64,000 bases of DNA from Flavobacterium ajazii (GCF_010614725.1 NZ_JAAEHL010000004.1:434001-498000), one strand, 5' to 3'. Counted from the stretch's first letter, positions 43,191 to 53,257 are shown. Program-made: numbers and translations. Notes: generated by a model not told the origin, from the sequence alone.

Positions 43191-44417
43191 TTATTGTCTT
43201 GGTGATAATTTAGTAATAGCTGAAATATCAGTTCCTCCACCTACAACCTTTGCTCCGGCTGTAGCTACACCTGTCTCCAGATTAATTCTATAAATACGTA
43301 CTTCCTCAGCTGTTTTAAATGCTTTATATGCATTTCCATCTTCAACATACATACTTCCAACTCCAAAATAGTAATCCCCTCCATGTAATGGTAATCCTGT
43401 TACAGGAGTGATTTTTTTACTAGGTAAATCAACAATCGCAGATTTGAATTTATAGTTACTAAATAAGAATCCCCATTCTATATCATCTGATCCCTCAGGA
43501 AGGTAAACAATATATGCTTTTTCTCCTCCAATAGGATATGCTGCTAATACTTTTCCTTTAAGCGAACTATCTTCAATATTAAAGAAGTAATCATCATCAA
43601 ACTCTGTTTTTCCTTTATTAATTCTTAAAATTCCTGATTTTTTACCCTCCACTAAAGGATATCCGGCAGCAATAGAATTTGAAGAAAAAGTATAAATATT
43701 TCCTGCATCGGTACGGATAATACCTGTACCTGTATAATACATACCAGCAGAAGTTGTACGTGTATCCTCAATTCTCTTTACAAAATTTAAAGAAGGATAA
43801 TCATATATTCTAATATAAGCCTTTGACTGATCCATACCCCAATTAGCACTTGCATCTCTATTAAAAACTGACACATATACTTTTCCATTGCTTACTGTTA
43901 CAGCAGTAGGAAAATCAAAACGTCCTGTAGCAGTAGCAAAATCATTAAATTTACGAGCCGTAATAGCTTCTTTTACTGGATCATAAACAATTAATTCATT
44001 TTCTGTAGATGAGCCTTCCCAAGAAGCACCAACAACAATTACTTTGTCATCTTCAGTAACACCATAAGCATATGATGATTCAATAAATACTCTGTTTCCT
44101 GCTGTTAATTGGCTGGCAGCATTTAAATAATAAGGAGCTCCTCCTTCCACATCAGTATCAAGTGCAAACATTGTATTGCCAACAGGTACATAAGAACCTC
44201 CCTGCTCAATTCCTTTACCCGTCATATCAATAGTTCCGGTCATAAACTCATCTAATGAATCAAACCCCCACATATAATTCGCATTCCACGTATCAGTTTG
44301 GTAACCAATCACATACTTACTCCCTGGAATTGTTTTCTCTCCCGAATTATCATCACTACTACATGACAATAAAGAAACTGAAGCCAACATAGCTGCTAAA
44401 AAAGTTTTAATTTTCAT
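43191..44417 (-). CDS. xusB: DUF4374 surface lipoprotein, XusB-like (siderophore binding)
   Basis: 408 residues: lipoprotein signal with lipobox SLLSC (Cys about 19), then SSDDN, an acidic stretch after Cys that fits the Bacteroidota lipoprotein surface-export signal. A repetitive beta-propeller-like body follows with the DUF4374 pattern (YVIGYQTDTWNANYMWGFDS near the start). In B. thetaiotaomicron XusB binds ferric enterobactin and salmochelin at the cell surface. The position between receptor and PepSY genes supports the assignment; the actual ligand here is not shown. Confidence 0.87.
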   Translation of the reverse strand: MKIKTFLAAMLASVSLLSCSSDDNSGEKTIPGSKYVIGYQTDTWNANYMWGFDSLDEFMTGTIDMTGKGIEQGGSYVPVGNTMFALDTDVEGGAPYYLNAASQLTAGNRVFIESSYAYGVTEDDKVIVVGASWEGSSTENELIVYDPVKEAITARKFNDFATATGRFDFPTAVTVSNGKVYVSVFNRDASANWGMDQSKAYIRIYDYPSLNFVKRIEDTRTTSAGMYYTGTGIIRTDAGNIYTFSSNSIAAGYPLVEGKKSGILRINKGKTEFDDDYFFNIEDSSLKGKVLAAYPIGGEKAYIVYLPEGSDDIEWGFLFSNYKFKSAIVDLPSKKITPVTGLPLHGGDYYFGVGSMYVEDGNAYKAFKTAEEVRIYRINLETGVATAGAKVVGGGTDISAITKLSPRQ

Positions 44418-44486
44418 TTTATTTCAATTTTTTATTATGATTATTATTTACTGCTTTAAAAACAGTTTATTATATTTAAGTTTGGT

Positions 44487-46844
44487 TTAATTAAGCACAT
44501 ACCTTAACTTCAATGTAAAAGATCTTCCTGGTTTCTGTACATTAAAATAATCGTATAGCTTCTCGTCATTAATATCAAAACATTCAAAAGCAACATTATA
44601 TTTACCATTTTGTAGTGAATAAGCCAGATTTAATGAAAAATACAATTGCTCTGGTATTTCTTTTTTATTTTGTCCGCCTAATGAAGGAGGATTTAAATAA
44701 TAACTATCCGTATAATTTGTAGAAACATTTACAGAAAAATTATCCGTTTTATATTTTATGTTTCTAAAATGAAATCCTAAATCCGCATTTCCATATAAAA
44801 TAGGAACGTTCTGTACTTGCTTATTGTATAAATAATTAACCTGATCAGTCCCTGGCTGTAAACTATTATCTTTATTCAATGTTTTCTGATAAGTTGCATT
44901 CAAATCAAAAGTTAACCAATCTTTAAACCCATAATGAACTACCCCATCTACGCCATACACTGCAACATTTTTAAAATTCACATAAATACTTTTATTTCCA
45001 TCGATTCTTGATTGTATAAAATTTTTAGCATTTCTGTATAAAAGATTTCCTTCTATCCCAAAACTATGTTTTACCTTACTCTGTTTAAATGACACTCCCA
45101 GATTAACATTATCACTTTCTTCAGGTTCCAAATATGGATTAGGATTAACTCGAATACCTCCATCTCCTAATAACTCAACTGCAGCAGGAAGCCTGAAAGC
45201 ATGTTCATAAGAAGCTTTTATCTGTAATTGTTCCGGAATAACAAAATATGCTCCTGCTGTTCCATATCCAAAATCATTAAATGAAGGTTTAATCACTTCA
45301 TTTTCCTGATACTGATAATATGTTCTTATTTCTCCTTTTAAATCATACATTTTTGTAAAGGCAGTATAGGAAAATCTTTTCTCTAGAGCTGATAAATTAT
45401 ATGCAAATCCCAATATATTTTTATTTACAAATGGCTTGGTTACTATGTAATCAGGATCACGTTCATTATCCTGGCTTCGCTTGTAGCCTAAATAAGTATA
45501 GTTGAATGCAAAAGAATTTTTTTCGTTTAAATCATATTTCAAATTAGCATTACTCTGAAGTGATTTTACATCAAAAACCATTAATGTTTTCTGATCATTA
45601 ATTTCTCCACCACTAGTTTCATAATTTTTAATCGTATAATTTCCAGACCAGTCATATCTGGCAGAAGAAGTATCAACAGAACGCTCTTGAGCAATATTAT
45701 AGGACGCTGCTAAACTTGCTGTTAAATCTTTAATAAAAAAATCAGTTTTTTTAAATTTAAGAGAAGGAACAAAATTATGACTATCCGTAAAAGCATCACC
45801 AACAACTCTAAACATTGTAGTTCCTTGCTGTATCTCTTTTTTGTTGGCACTAGCTGTTAATCCAAATAATAAATAATCAGCATACTTTTTATTCTTAACA
45901 CCTGCCTCAGCCATAATAGCTCCTGATTTATAACCATCATGAAAATGTTTCAATTTTTGCCATGGGCCAAATGTTCCGGAAAAAGCATCCGGAATTCTTG
46001 CATCTACCTTATAGCTGTTGTCAGAGTAATTAAAAAAAGCATTTATGTTTGTTACAAATCCATTATTACTTGTAAACTGAGAATTAATGGCTGCTTTATG
46101 TGTGTTGAAAGATCCGTAGCTATAAGAAGCATCAATATATCTTTTAGTATTTTTATTACTTACAATATTTACTGCCCCCCCTAATGCATCACCTCCTAAT
46201 TCTATTGGAACAACACCTTTATAAACTTCAATACGTTCCGCCATAGTAACCGGAAAATTATTTAAAGTAAAAGAGGAACCGTAATTATCAATTGGAATTC
46301 CATCTAAAAAGAACTTAATCTGACTACCCGAAAAACCATTTAATGAAAAAGTAAACGTAGATCCCATTCCTCCATTTTCTCTAACACGAACACCCGTAGT
46401 TCTATTCAAAACCTGATTCATATCAGCTGAAGTATTATATAGTTTTTTTAAATCAACAGCTGTAATATTAAAAGGTTCTTCTTTAATCCGTTGTATTTTA
46501 GATTTACCTGTTACCTGAACTTCATCCAAAGCTGCCATATCCTCTTCAATGGTTATGCCTGGAGCAGTTTGATTTGATTGCAGATTAATTTTAGTTTGCT
46601 TTGACTTAAAACCAACATAACTAATTAATAATGTATAATTACCCGGTACAGCACTAATTTCATATTTACCTTCTTCATTTGTAAGGGCTGAATAAGCTGT
46701 TCCTTTTAAGGCTACCGAAACCCCTTCAAGAGGCTGTCCGTTATTTCCTGACACTACACCTTTTAAAAGTACTTTACTGTTTTGTGAAAATCCTTGTGCC
46801 GAAAACAAAATCAATAGCAGTAGAAATAATCTATTTATTTGCAT
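44487..46844 (-). CDS. xusA: TonB-dependent siderophore receptor, XusA-like
   Basis: 785 residues: signal peptide (about 1-20), carboxypeptidase-D regulatory-like domain (about 25-105), TonB box/plug (about 110-230, with VNIVSNKNTKRYID closing the plug) and barrel to a terminal LRYVLN. First gene of the xusA-xusB-xusC unit; 69 bp to xusB. A promoter and two Fur-like palindromes lie directly upstream, so iron repression is expected. It imports a ferric siderophore, probably one made by other microbes. Confidence 0.9.
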   Translation of the reverse strand: MQINRLFLLLLILFSAQGFSQNSKVLLKGVVSGNNGQPLEGVSVALKGTAYSALTNEEGKYEISAVPGNYTLLISYVGFKSKQTKINLQSNQTAPGITIEEDMAALDEVQVTGKSKIQRIKEEPFNITAVDLKKLYNTSADMNQVLNRTTGVRVRENGGMGSTFTFSLNGFSGSQIKFFLDGIPIDNYGSSFTLNNFPVTMAERIEVYKGVVPIELGGDALGGAVNIVSNKNTKRYIDASYSYGSFNTHKAAINSQFTSNNGFVTNINAFFNYSDNSYKVDARIPDAFSGTFGPWQKLKHFHDGYKSGAIMAEAGVKNKKYADYLLFGLTASANKKEIQQGTTMFRVVGDAFTDSHNFVPSLKFKKTDFFIKDLTASLAASYNIAQERSVDTSSARYDWSGNYTIKNYETSGGEINDQKTLMVFDVKSLQSNANLKYDLNEKNSFAFNYTYLGYKRSQDNERDPDYIVTKPFVNKNILGFAYNLSALEKRFSYTAFTKMYDLKGEIRTYYQYQENEVIKPSFNDFGYGTAGAYFVIPEQLQIKASYEHAFRLPAAVELLGDGGIRVNPNPYLEPEESDNVNLGVSFKQSKVKHSFGIEGNLLYRNAKNFIQSRIDGNKSIYVNFKNVAVYGVDGVVHYGFKDWLTFDLNATYQKTLNKDNSLQPGTDQVNYLYNKQVQNVPILYGNADLGFHFRNIKYKTDNFSVNVSTNYTDSYYLNPPSLGGQNKKEIPEQLYFSLNLAYSLQNGKYNVAFECFDINDEKLYDYFNVQKPGRSFTLKLRYVLN

Positions 46845-46845
46845 T

Positions 46846-46864
46846 ATTTAGAATTGGTTTAAAT
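46846..46864. promoter_or_regulatory. Fur-like operator 1 upstream of xusA
   Basis: ATTTAGAATTGGTTTAAAT differs at three of 19 positions from the ideal 7-1-7 palindrome ATTTAGAATTATTCTAAAT. It lies just after the predicted transcription start. The ideal palindrome is inferred from the two local sites; the 7-1-7 form with AAT-n-ATT centre resembles Fur boxes of other phyla. Confidence 0.5.
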
Positions 46865-46875
46865 TAAATTTGTGA

Positions 46876-46907
46876 CAAAATTAACACCAACAAAAAGGAT
46901 GTCCAAA
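46876..46907 (-). promoter_or_regulatory. Promoter of xusA
   Basis: On the minus strand TTTG (46904-46907), then a spacer of about 20 nt, then TAATTTTG (46876-46883), an exact Bacteroidota -33/-7 promoter. The leader would be about 25 nt. Confidence 0.65.
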
Positions 46908-46909
46908 TT

Positions 46910-46928
46910 ATTTTTAATTATTCTAAAT
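46910..46928. promoter_or_regulatory. Fur-like operator 2 overlapping the upstream edge of the xusA promoter
   Basis: ATTTTTAATTATTCTAAAT matches the palindrome ATTTAGAATTATTCTAAAT at 17 of 19 positions and sits directly upstream of the -33 element. Confidence 0.5.
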
Positions 46929-47076
46929 AAATTATACAATTGGCTTTAAAAGTGCTTTTTCAATAAAAAAAAGACATATTCTTAAGATTAAATTAATTTT
47001 AGATTAAAATAACCTTAAAATTAGAATTGAATCAAAAAAGACACTTTATAAAAAACCTTACAAAAAGCAATAAAAA

Positions 47077-47106
47077 AATCCTGCTTATCTTCAACAAGCA
47101 GGATTC
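47077..47106 (-). terminator. Terminator of the PLP decarboxylase gene
   Basis: 10-bp stem AATCCTGCTT / AAGCAGGATT with a 9-nt loop; a run of A on the plus strand gives the U-tract of the minus transcript. Confidence 0.85.
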
Positions 47107-47127
47107 TAAAAAAGTATTTAATAAATT

Positions 47128-48531
47128 TTAAATGTCAGAAATAATCTTTCTCATCTCATCAATTACAATCCGGATATCTTTTTCGGTAGTTCTCCAATTG
47201 ACAAATGAAGCCCTGATTCCTTTTCGGTTTTGATATACTGTTGGCGTCATGAATACTTTTCCGGTATCGTTAAGTTTAGTTAAAAACTGAGATACTTTTT
47301 CCTGATTATGATCTCTTTTTAAAGTAAAACAGACATTATTCAGGCGAATGGGTGCAAGAAGTTCAAAAACCTCATCCTCAATAAGCGCATTTCCAAAATG
47401 CAAAGCAAGGGAAACACTATTTTCAACTATTTCCTGAAAGCCTTCTTTACCATAAGCTAATAACGAAAACCAGACCGGCAGGGCTCTTAATCTTCTTGAA
47501 TTTTCAGGTAATACATTTAAATAATTGAAATTTTCCAAAGGATTTCCTAAATACGGTGCATTTGAATTCTGAAAAGTTTCAATCTGTAATAATGTATGCT
47601 GTTCTTTTATCAAATAAAAAGCACTTTCATAAGGAACATTCAGCCATTTATGACAATCGATCGTAATACTGTCTGCTCCTTCCCAGCCTTTTACAAAATG
47701 TTTGTATTTGTCTGAAACCGCTGCAAAACCGCCAAAAGCAGCATCAATATGCCACCAGAAATTATATTGTTCTTTAAGTTTTGAAATTGCATCAAAATCA
47801 TCAAAATCGGCCGTGTTTACAGTTCCGGCACTTGAAATTAAGATAAAAGGTTGTCCTTTTAAACTTTTGATATTTCTTTTCAAATCTTCAATATCAATTG
47901 CTTCACGATTTCCCTCTATCGTTTTGATTGTTGTATAATTCTGGCTTCCGATCCCTAACATCGACAGTGATTTTATGGAAGAAGAATGCGGAGTTGCGGT
48001 CAAAATATTAATAGGTTCAGAAACTCCATTTTTGGCAAAATCCTTACCCAATTGCTTTCCAAACCATTGTCTGGCAGTTCCCAGACAGGTAAAATTTGAC
48101 ATGGTCGCACCGGTTACAAATCCGCCTAAAAAAGATTTCGGAAGTTTTAATAACTGTAAAAGCAAATGGATTGTCTCAAATTCAATTAAGGCAGAATTCC
48201 CGCCCTGTGCTGTGACTGCCTGCGTATTTTGATCGTAAACTGAGGCTAGCCAGTCACCGGCAATTGAAGCCGGCGTTGAACCGCCAGTTACAAAGCCCCA
48301 GTATCTTGGTCCGGGCGAAGCGACCATAAGAGGAGCCAGCCTGTTATTAAATTCTTCGAAGGCTGCTAAAGATCCCAAACCGGACTGGTTTAACTCACGG
48401 TTGGTATCAATCGTTTCTCTTTTTGAAGTTGGGATATTTTCAAGGTCATTTAAAAAACCTATGGCCCGTTGTTTGGCTTTTTCAAGTATATTTTCAAAAT
48501 CGTTTAAATCTTGTTGCAAGGCTGAATTCAT
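47128..48531 (-). CDS. Pyridoxal-dependent (group II) decarboxylase family protein
   Basis: 467 residues with PLP-enzyme motifs: TGGSTPASIAGDWLASVYDQN (substrate/cofactor loop, about 82-103), WWHIDAAFGGFAAV (Asp about 262), and the Schiff-base Lys in TIDCHKWLNVPYE (about 293). The family covers aromatic-L-amino-acid, glutamate and L-2,4-diaminobutyrate decarboxylases; the substrate cannot be fixed. It lies upstream of xusA on the same strand but ends in a terminator, so I do not treat it as part of the uptake operon. A link to siderophore chemistry is possible only. Confidence 0.88.
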   Translation of the reverse strand: MNSALQQDLNDFENILEKAKQRAIGFLNDLENIPTSKRETIDTNRELNQSGLGSLAAFEEFNNRLAPLMVASPGPRYWGFVTGGSTPASIAGDWLASVYDQNTQAVTAQGGNSALIEFETIHLLLQLLKLPKSFLGGFVTGATMSNFTCLGTARQWFGKQLGKDFAKNGVSEPINILTATPHSSSIKSLSMLGIGSQNYTTIKTIEGNREAIDIEDLKRNIKSLKGQPFILISSAGTVNTADFDDFDAISKLKEQYNFWWHIDAAFGGFAAVSDKYKHFVKGWEGADSITIDCHKWLNVPYESAFYLIKEQHTLLQIETFQNSNAPYLGNPLENFNYLNVLPENSRRLRALPVWFSLLAYGKEGFQEIVENSVSLALHFGNALIEDEVFELLAPIRLNNVCFTLKRDHNQEKVSQFLTKLNDTGKVFMTPTVYQNRKGIRASFVNWRTTEKDIRIVIDEMRKIISDI

Positions 48532-48591
48532 TTTTTTTTGAATTAAAATAATTTTGCCCGAATTTAAACAATTGTATTTATAAGAAAAAAT

Positions 48592-51500
48592 TTATCTTTT
48601 TAATGAAAAATGCCCTTTATAGACTTTCCCATTTGCCCTTGTTACCACAAACCAGTAATCTGTTGAAGGTAATTGGTGTGCACTAAAAGTTCCGTCCCAA
48701 GCTGAAGTTGCATTTAATTCTTTAATAAATTTACCATATCTGTCGAAAATTTTGGTATTTATCGTAGGCTCAGTTTCTGAGAATTTTATTTTCCATGTAT
48801 CATTGTATCCGTCTCCATTTGGCGTGAAAAACTTAGGGTAATTTAGCAAAAAGACTTCCTGATTTATAGTTCCGCAACCATTTTTATCGCGCACATATAC
48901 AATATAATCACCCGTTTGTAATCCCGAAAAAGTATTGCTGTCCTGATAGGTAATTCCGTCCACTGAATATTCATAATCTCCTAAACTGCTGTCGGCAAGT
49001 TCTACCACAATTACATTCTCTTCGTCTGTCCAGTCCTTAGTGCCTATATTTAAAATTGTGGCGCTATTGGATAATTTTACCTCAAAGTTTTTAGTCGAAG
49101 AGCAAACTGTATTTCCATGATTTTGGGTCACAGTAACCGAATATGATCCTACATCGGAAACTGTTATCGATTGTGAAGCTGCACCTGTAGACCACAAATA
49201 ACCATCGAAACCTGAGCCTGCACTTATAGTAACATTTTTATTTTGACATAACGTAACAGTATCTGAAATAGCAATAACAGGCACGGCTACTAATCCTAAA
49301 TTTAGCTGAACAACCTGATAACATTTATCATCCGAATCAATTCTCACATACAGTACCACATTACTCTGAGACAAATTGTAATTGGTTTGCGTTGTTATTT
49401 GTTCCGCAACAGTTTGATTTTGTGCTCCCGATAATGTTGTAAAAAAAGTAAAAGCGCAGGTAGTACAAGTCGTTATTTTAGCATTATAAATTGTCAGATC
49501 TACCTGTTCTGAACCATCATTATCAATATCACAAATAATATCCGAAACGTCATTTACAGGAATACTGGGTGATACTATTGATACCAAAACCGGTAATCTG
49601 TTAATACTTTCACAGCCGTTTAAAGTCTGGGTAGCATAATACGTCACACCGTTTGAAAGTGAGGTCGCAGCCGGTAAAACGTTTCCGTTTACTGACGCAT
49701 CATACCAAACTATATTAGTCCCTGCAACAGATAAATTTGCAATAGTAGCTTTTTGAGTGGTACAAAAATTCTGTTGGGAATCTCCGGTTGGTACTGGTGT
49801 ATTTTGAATGGTTATCGTTATTGGGATTCGTAAACTTTCACACATACTTACGGTTTGAGAAGCATAATAAGTCTGATTCTGCAAAATGGTTGAACCTGCC
49901 AGAAGATTTCCGTTTACAGCAGCGTCGTACCATTTGATATTCGTGCCGGTCACGGCAACATCGCTTAAAACCGCATTCTGCTGCACGCAAAAAGACTGAT
50001 TGGCTGTTGCTGTCGGAAGCGGTTCAGTATTAACATACGGTTTTATCTCTACTTCGTTTGCCACAAGTGAAACACAGCCTAAAGTATTTTTTATAAGTAT
50101 TTGATACGTAGCCGGAGCTAAATTACTTTTTGACTTTGAAGTTGTCCAGTTTTGTCCATTATCAAAACTATAAGACGCAGCATCGTCAGAAATCGTGATA
50201 GCTCCTGTTAAGGTTAAACAATCCGGTTGTGTGACTGAAACCGTTGGCGTTGGCGGATAACCAGGCGGAATAGTAATTGTTGCCTTAATTGGTGTTGTTT
50301 CACACAAGGTACTGTTTCGTGTTTTGACCCAATAATCACCGGGAACAAATCCGGTTTTTACATTACTTGTCTGCCAGGATAAACCATTATCAAAACTATA
50401 CTCAGCATCTGGGCTGGTAACTGTAATTGTCCCATAAGGATTAGTACAAATTACAGGCTGAACAATATCTATCGTAGGTGTCTCACTAGAAACTGCTACT
50501 AAATTAATATGAGCTGAAACCGGCGCCGAAATGCAGCTGGAACTTTTGGTGGTAACATTATAATCACCACCCGCCAAACCAGAAAAAACCATAGATGACT
50601 GATAATTCACACCATCTACGCTATACAAAAGACCAGTGGGAGCTGTTACCGTAATAGTTCCTGAAGGGACATCACAATTGGGCTGCGTAGTTTCTACTGT
50701 CGGTTTTATAGGTCCGGATTTTACATTTATGGTTATCTCGTTGGAAAATACACGACAATTCGTAGAACTAATATTGGAACTGTCAGCGGTTGCCAAACGG
50801 TATTTATAAGTACCAACAGCACCTGAAACAAAAGTATAGGTAGCGGCATTTGCTCCCGAAACATCTGTCCAGGTTATTCCTCCATCAGTACTATTTTGCC
50901 ATTGATAACCAGCCGTTGTATAAGCAGAAGAAGAAACAGATCCACTAAGTGTAATTGATCTTGATTCTCCTTCACAAACTTCAAGGTTCGTTACCGACTC
51001 GTTTACAATTGCCGAAGTAACCGTTGGTCCGCAGGCTCTAAAAGTAATATCATCCAGAGCGATATCATTGCCCGGAGCAGCACCTGCTTTATTATTTCGC
51101 ATTCGGATAACAACTGTTGAAACTCCTGATGGTGTGGTAAAAAAGAATCCGTATTGTTTCCATGTCGCACTACTCGACAAAGCAATATCTCCTGTATTGT
51201 AGGTTCCTAAAATTGCCCCGCTGGTATCTTCAATTGTAAAAGTAATATTAGGCGGACTATTGTCCTGGCTTCTCAGTAGATTCATAATCCAGGCAGCAAA
51301 TTCATAAGTTGTACCTGCACACAAGCCGGAAACCGTATTTTTATAGAAATAATCTGTAGTCGAAAGGCTGGCGTTTACCACCATCATATAACCTCCGCCT
51401 GTATGGTCTGTAGTTGTCCACCATGTTCCTGCTGTATTTGTTCTGCTTTCAACTGTATAAGAACCATCGCTTGGAAAATCTGCTGTAGTCCATGTATAAC

Positions 51501-51660
51501 TGGTAATTCCTGTTCCTAAAGCTGTTCCGTGAGTCGAAGTTCCGGAACCAAAATCGATTTTAACCACAGGATCTCCCAAACTGCCGGTACACAATTGTGC
51601 CTGTAATTTTGGTACCAAAAAAAGTATGATTACTACTAAATAAAAGCTTTTACTGTTCAA
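48592..51660 (-). CDS. Large surface protein with Ig-like repeats and T9SS type B (gliding motility-associated) C-terminal domain
   Basis: 1022 residues: signal peptide (about 1-22), an N-terminal beta-sandwich (about 40-210) that looks like a carbohydrate-binding/adhesin module, an Ig-like domain (about 215-315), five or six SprB-like repeats of about 75 residues (V-T-x-P ... YSFDNGxxWQ), further beta repeats with 'N-I-x-W-Y-D-A', and the C-terminal sorting domain FFTPNGDGYNDTWKI (about 935-1022). It should be secreted by the type IX system and act as a mobile or fixed adhesin. Such genes are often followed by a sprF-like (PorP) gene, but none is adjacent here. Confidence 0.9.
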   Translation of the reverse strand: MNSKSFYLVVIILFLVPKLQAQLCTGSLGDPVVKIDFGSGTSTHGTALGTGITSYTWTTADFPSDGSYTVESRTNTAGTWWTTTDHTGGGYMMVVNASLSTTDYFYKNTVSGLCAGTTYEFAAWIMNLLRSQDNSPPNITFTIEDTSGAILGTYNTGDIALSSSATWKQYGFFFTTPSGVSTVVIRMRNNKAGAAPGNDIALDDITFRACGPTVTSAIVNESVTNLEVCEGESRSITLSGSVSSSAYTTAGYQWQNSTDGGITWTDVSGANAATYTFVSGAVGTYKYRLATADSSNISSTNCRVFSNEITINVKSGPIKPTVETTQPNCDVPSGTITVTAPTGLLYSVDGVNYQSSMVFSGLAGGDYNVTTKSSSCISAPVSAHINLVAVSSETPTIDIVQPVICTNPYGTITVTSPDAEYSFDNGLSWQTSNVKTGFVPGDYWVKTRNSTLCETTPIKATITIPPGYPPTPTVSVTQPDCLTLTGAITISDDAASYSFDNGQNWTTSKSKSNLAPATYQILIKNTLGCVSLVANEVEIKPYVNTEPLPTATANQSFCVQQNAVLSDVAVTGTNIKWYDAAVNGNLLAGSTILQNQTYYASQTVSMCESLRIPITITIQNTPVPTGDSQQNFCTTQKATIANLSVAGTNIVWYDASVNGNVLPAATSLSNGVTYYATQTLNGCESINRLPVLVSIVSPSIPVNDVSDIICDIDNDGSEQVDLTIYNAKITTCTTCAFTFFTTLSGAQNQTVAEQITTQTNYNLSQSNVVLYVRIDSDDKCYQVVQLNLGLVAVPVIAISDTVTLCQNKNVTISAGSGFDGYLWSTGAASQSITVSDVGSYSVTVTQNHGNTVCSSTKNFEVKLSNSATILNIGTKDWTDEENVIVVELADSSLGDYEYSVDGITYQDSNTFSGLQTGDYIVYVRDKNGCGTINQEVFLLNYPKFFTPNGDGYNDTWKIKFSETEPTINTKIFDRYGKFIKELNATSAWDGTFSAHQLPSTDYWFVVTRANGKVYKGHFSLKR

Positions 51661-51844
51661 AATAGATTCATTTTATTGCAGTAAAACTACTTTATAATAG
51701 AATGAATAGTTAAACTTTTAGACCAATCTGTATAAATGAACGATGAATCATAAACTACTATCTATTAATGCTTTATTTCTAAGTTAAATCTTTAACACAA
51801 GCATAGTTATATCACTAAGAATGAATAGCTAACATAATTATTTT

Positions 51845-53068
51845 TTACCATTTTGTCTTCTCAGAGAATCTGGAAACCATCATAGAACAGATGACATCTC
51901 CGTTAGCATTCAATAAAGTAGCTATCGGATCGACCAAAGTACCCAAAATCATCGCAACAGGAAGTGCCTGCTCCATTGGAAAACCGTAAACTGTTATGGC
52001 CAGAATTTCGCCAATATAACCTCCGTTTGGAATTCCGCCTTCGACAATGGAAACTACAACTGTAATTCCGAGAGCTAAAAGAATCGTCATAGGATCTGTA
52101 AAATCTTTTCCAAACATCGCAAACAGAAAAGTAATTTTTAGGATGGATGACATACTCGAACCGTCTTTATGCAAAGGCGCACCAAGTGGAATTACCAAAT
52201 TTCGAACATGTGCTGGAATTCCCATTTTTTGTGCAGCATCCAAATTCGCCGGAATAGTGGCAATACTGCTGCAGGTTCCTACAGCCGTTAAAGACGGCAT
52301 TATATTGTTGCTCCAAAAAACTTTTAAAGCTCTTTTTCCGCCAGCGACAAATGCATACAAACTAAAAAATACAAAGAAATAGAAAATGCAGGCTGCATAA
52401 TAAACCGCCATTGGTTTTGCATAAACGCCAAATAACTGCGGACCAAAAATACCAACCTGATAAGCAAAATAAGCTCCTAAACCAATTGGTGCAGATTTCA
52501 TAATGATATTCAAAAGCTGTTTCATGACTTCATTTCCTGAATCTAGAAAACTCTTAAAAGCCTTTCCTTTTTCTCCTGATTGTAATGTGGCAAAACCGAC
52601 TAAAAAAGAGAAAATAATCAAAGCTAACATGCTTTTTCGAGACAATAGTTCGAAGAAATCATTTGCTGTAAGCAGTTTTGCAATTTGATCTCCCGCCGAC
52701 CCTGAGGTTACTTCTTCAAACGGAACTTTAGCAATCGCTATGTCTTCATGTATTGGAAAAAGATAAACCGCGCAAATCATTACAATGGCCGAAATCAAAA
52801 TTGTAGTGAGAAAAACGAGAATCATGATAACAAACAGTTTTCCTAATTTTTCTGTTCGTTCCAAATTAGCAATTGAAGAGCCAATCGTGAAAAATATAAG
52901 TGGAATAATGGCTGTGAAAAGTAAATTCAGGAAAATATCGCCCAGTGGTTTTATGATCAAAACATCTTCTCCAAATACCAACCCGAAAATACTTCCGATT
53001 ATAATTCCGCCAAGAAGCCATAAAATACTGCTGTAACTCTGCAAAAAATTGATTTTCTTAACTTCCAT
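51845..53068 (-). CDS. Dicarboxylate/amino acid:cation symporter (DAACS family)
   Basis: 407 residues with about eight TM helices and two re-entrant hairpins. Family motifs are visible: SSIATIPANLDAAQKMG (serine-rich hairpin 1, about 275), VRNLVIPLGAPLHKDGSSM (the NMDGT-like unwound helix reads HKDGSS, about 300) and PIATLLNANGDVICSM near the C-terminus. It takes up glutamate, aspartate or C4-dicarboxylates with Na+ or H+. Stand-alone gene with a 190-bp downstream spacer of repeat-like DNA. Confidence 0.9.
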   Translation of the reverse strand: MEVKKINFLQSYSSILWLLGGIIIGSIFGLVFGEDVLIIKPLGDIFLNLLFTAIIPLIFFTIGSSIANLERTEKLGKLFVIMILVFLTTILISAIVMICAVYLFPIHEDIAIAKVPFEEVTSGSAGDQIAKLLTANDFFELLSRKSMLALIIFSFLVGFATLQSGEKGKAFKSFLDSGNEVMKQLLNIIMKSAPIGLGAYFAYQVGIFGPQLFGVYAKPMAVYYAACIFYFFVFFSLYAFVAGGKRALKVFWSNNIMPSLTAVGTCSSIATIPANLDAAQKMGIPAHVRNLVIPLGAPLHKDGSSMSSILKITFLFAMFGKDFTDPMTILLALGITVVVSIVEGGIPNGGYIGEILAITVYGFPMEQALPVAMILGTLVDPIATLLNANGDVICSMMVSRFSEKTKW

Positions 53069-53099
53069 AACGACACAAGGATTTAGAATTCAGCAAGCT

Positions 53100-53247
53100 T
53101 TATATTTTTTAAACACATAGAAGCATAGAATTACTTTGCGTAAAAAGGCGTTTCACTCATTTAAAAAACATATCTATGTGTGAAAAATATGTTTCTCTTT
53201 AAATTCTCTCAACTAAAATTAAAAAAATCTATGTTCCTATGTATTTA
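53100..53247. repeat. AT-rich dispersed inverted repeat (ACACATAGAAGCATAGA type)
   Basis: Left arm TTTTTTAAACACATAGAAGC with GCATAGA; right arm AAAAAAATCTATGTTCC with CTATGTATTT, plus an internal ATCTATGTGTG. The arms pair with a few mismatches over a 100-bp loop that contains GCGTAAAAAGGCG. Non-coding spacer between the symporter and the methyltransferase. Confidence 0.55.
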
Positions 53248-53257
53248 AAAATTTCAA

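Noticed and set aside
47128..48531. PLP decarboxylase as a siderophore biosynthesis gene of the xus locus
   Set aside because: It ends in its own strong terminator before the xusA promoter and no NRPS/NIS synthetase is near, so the link is not supported.
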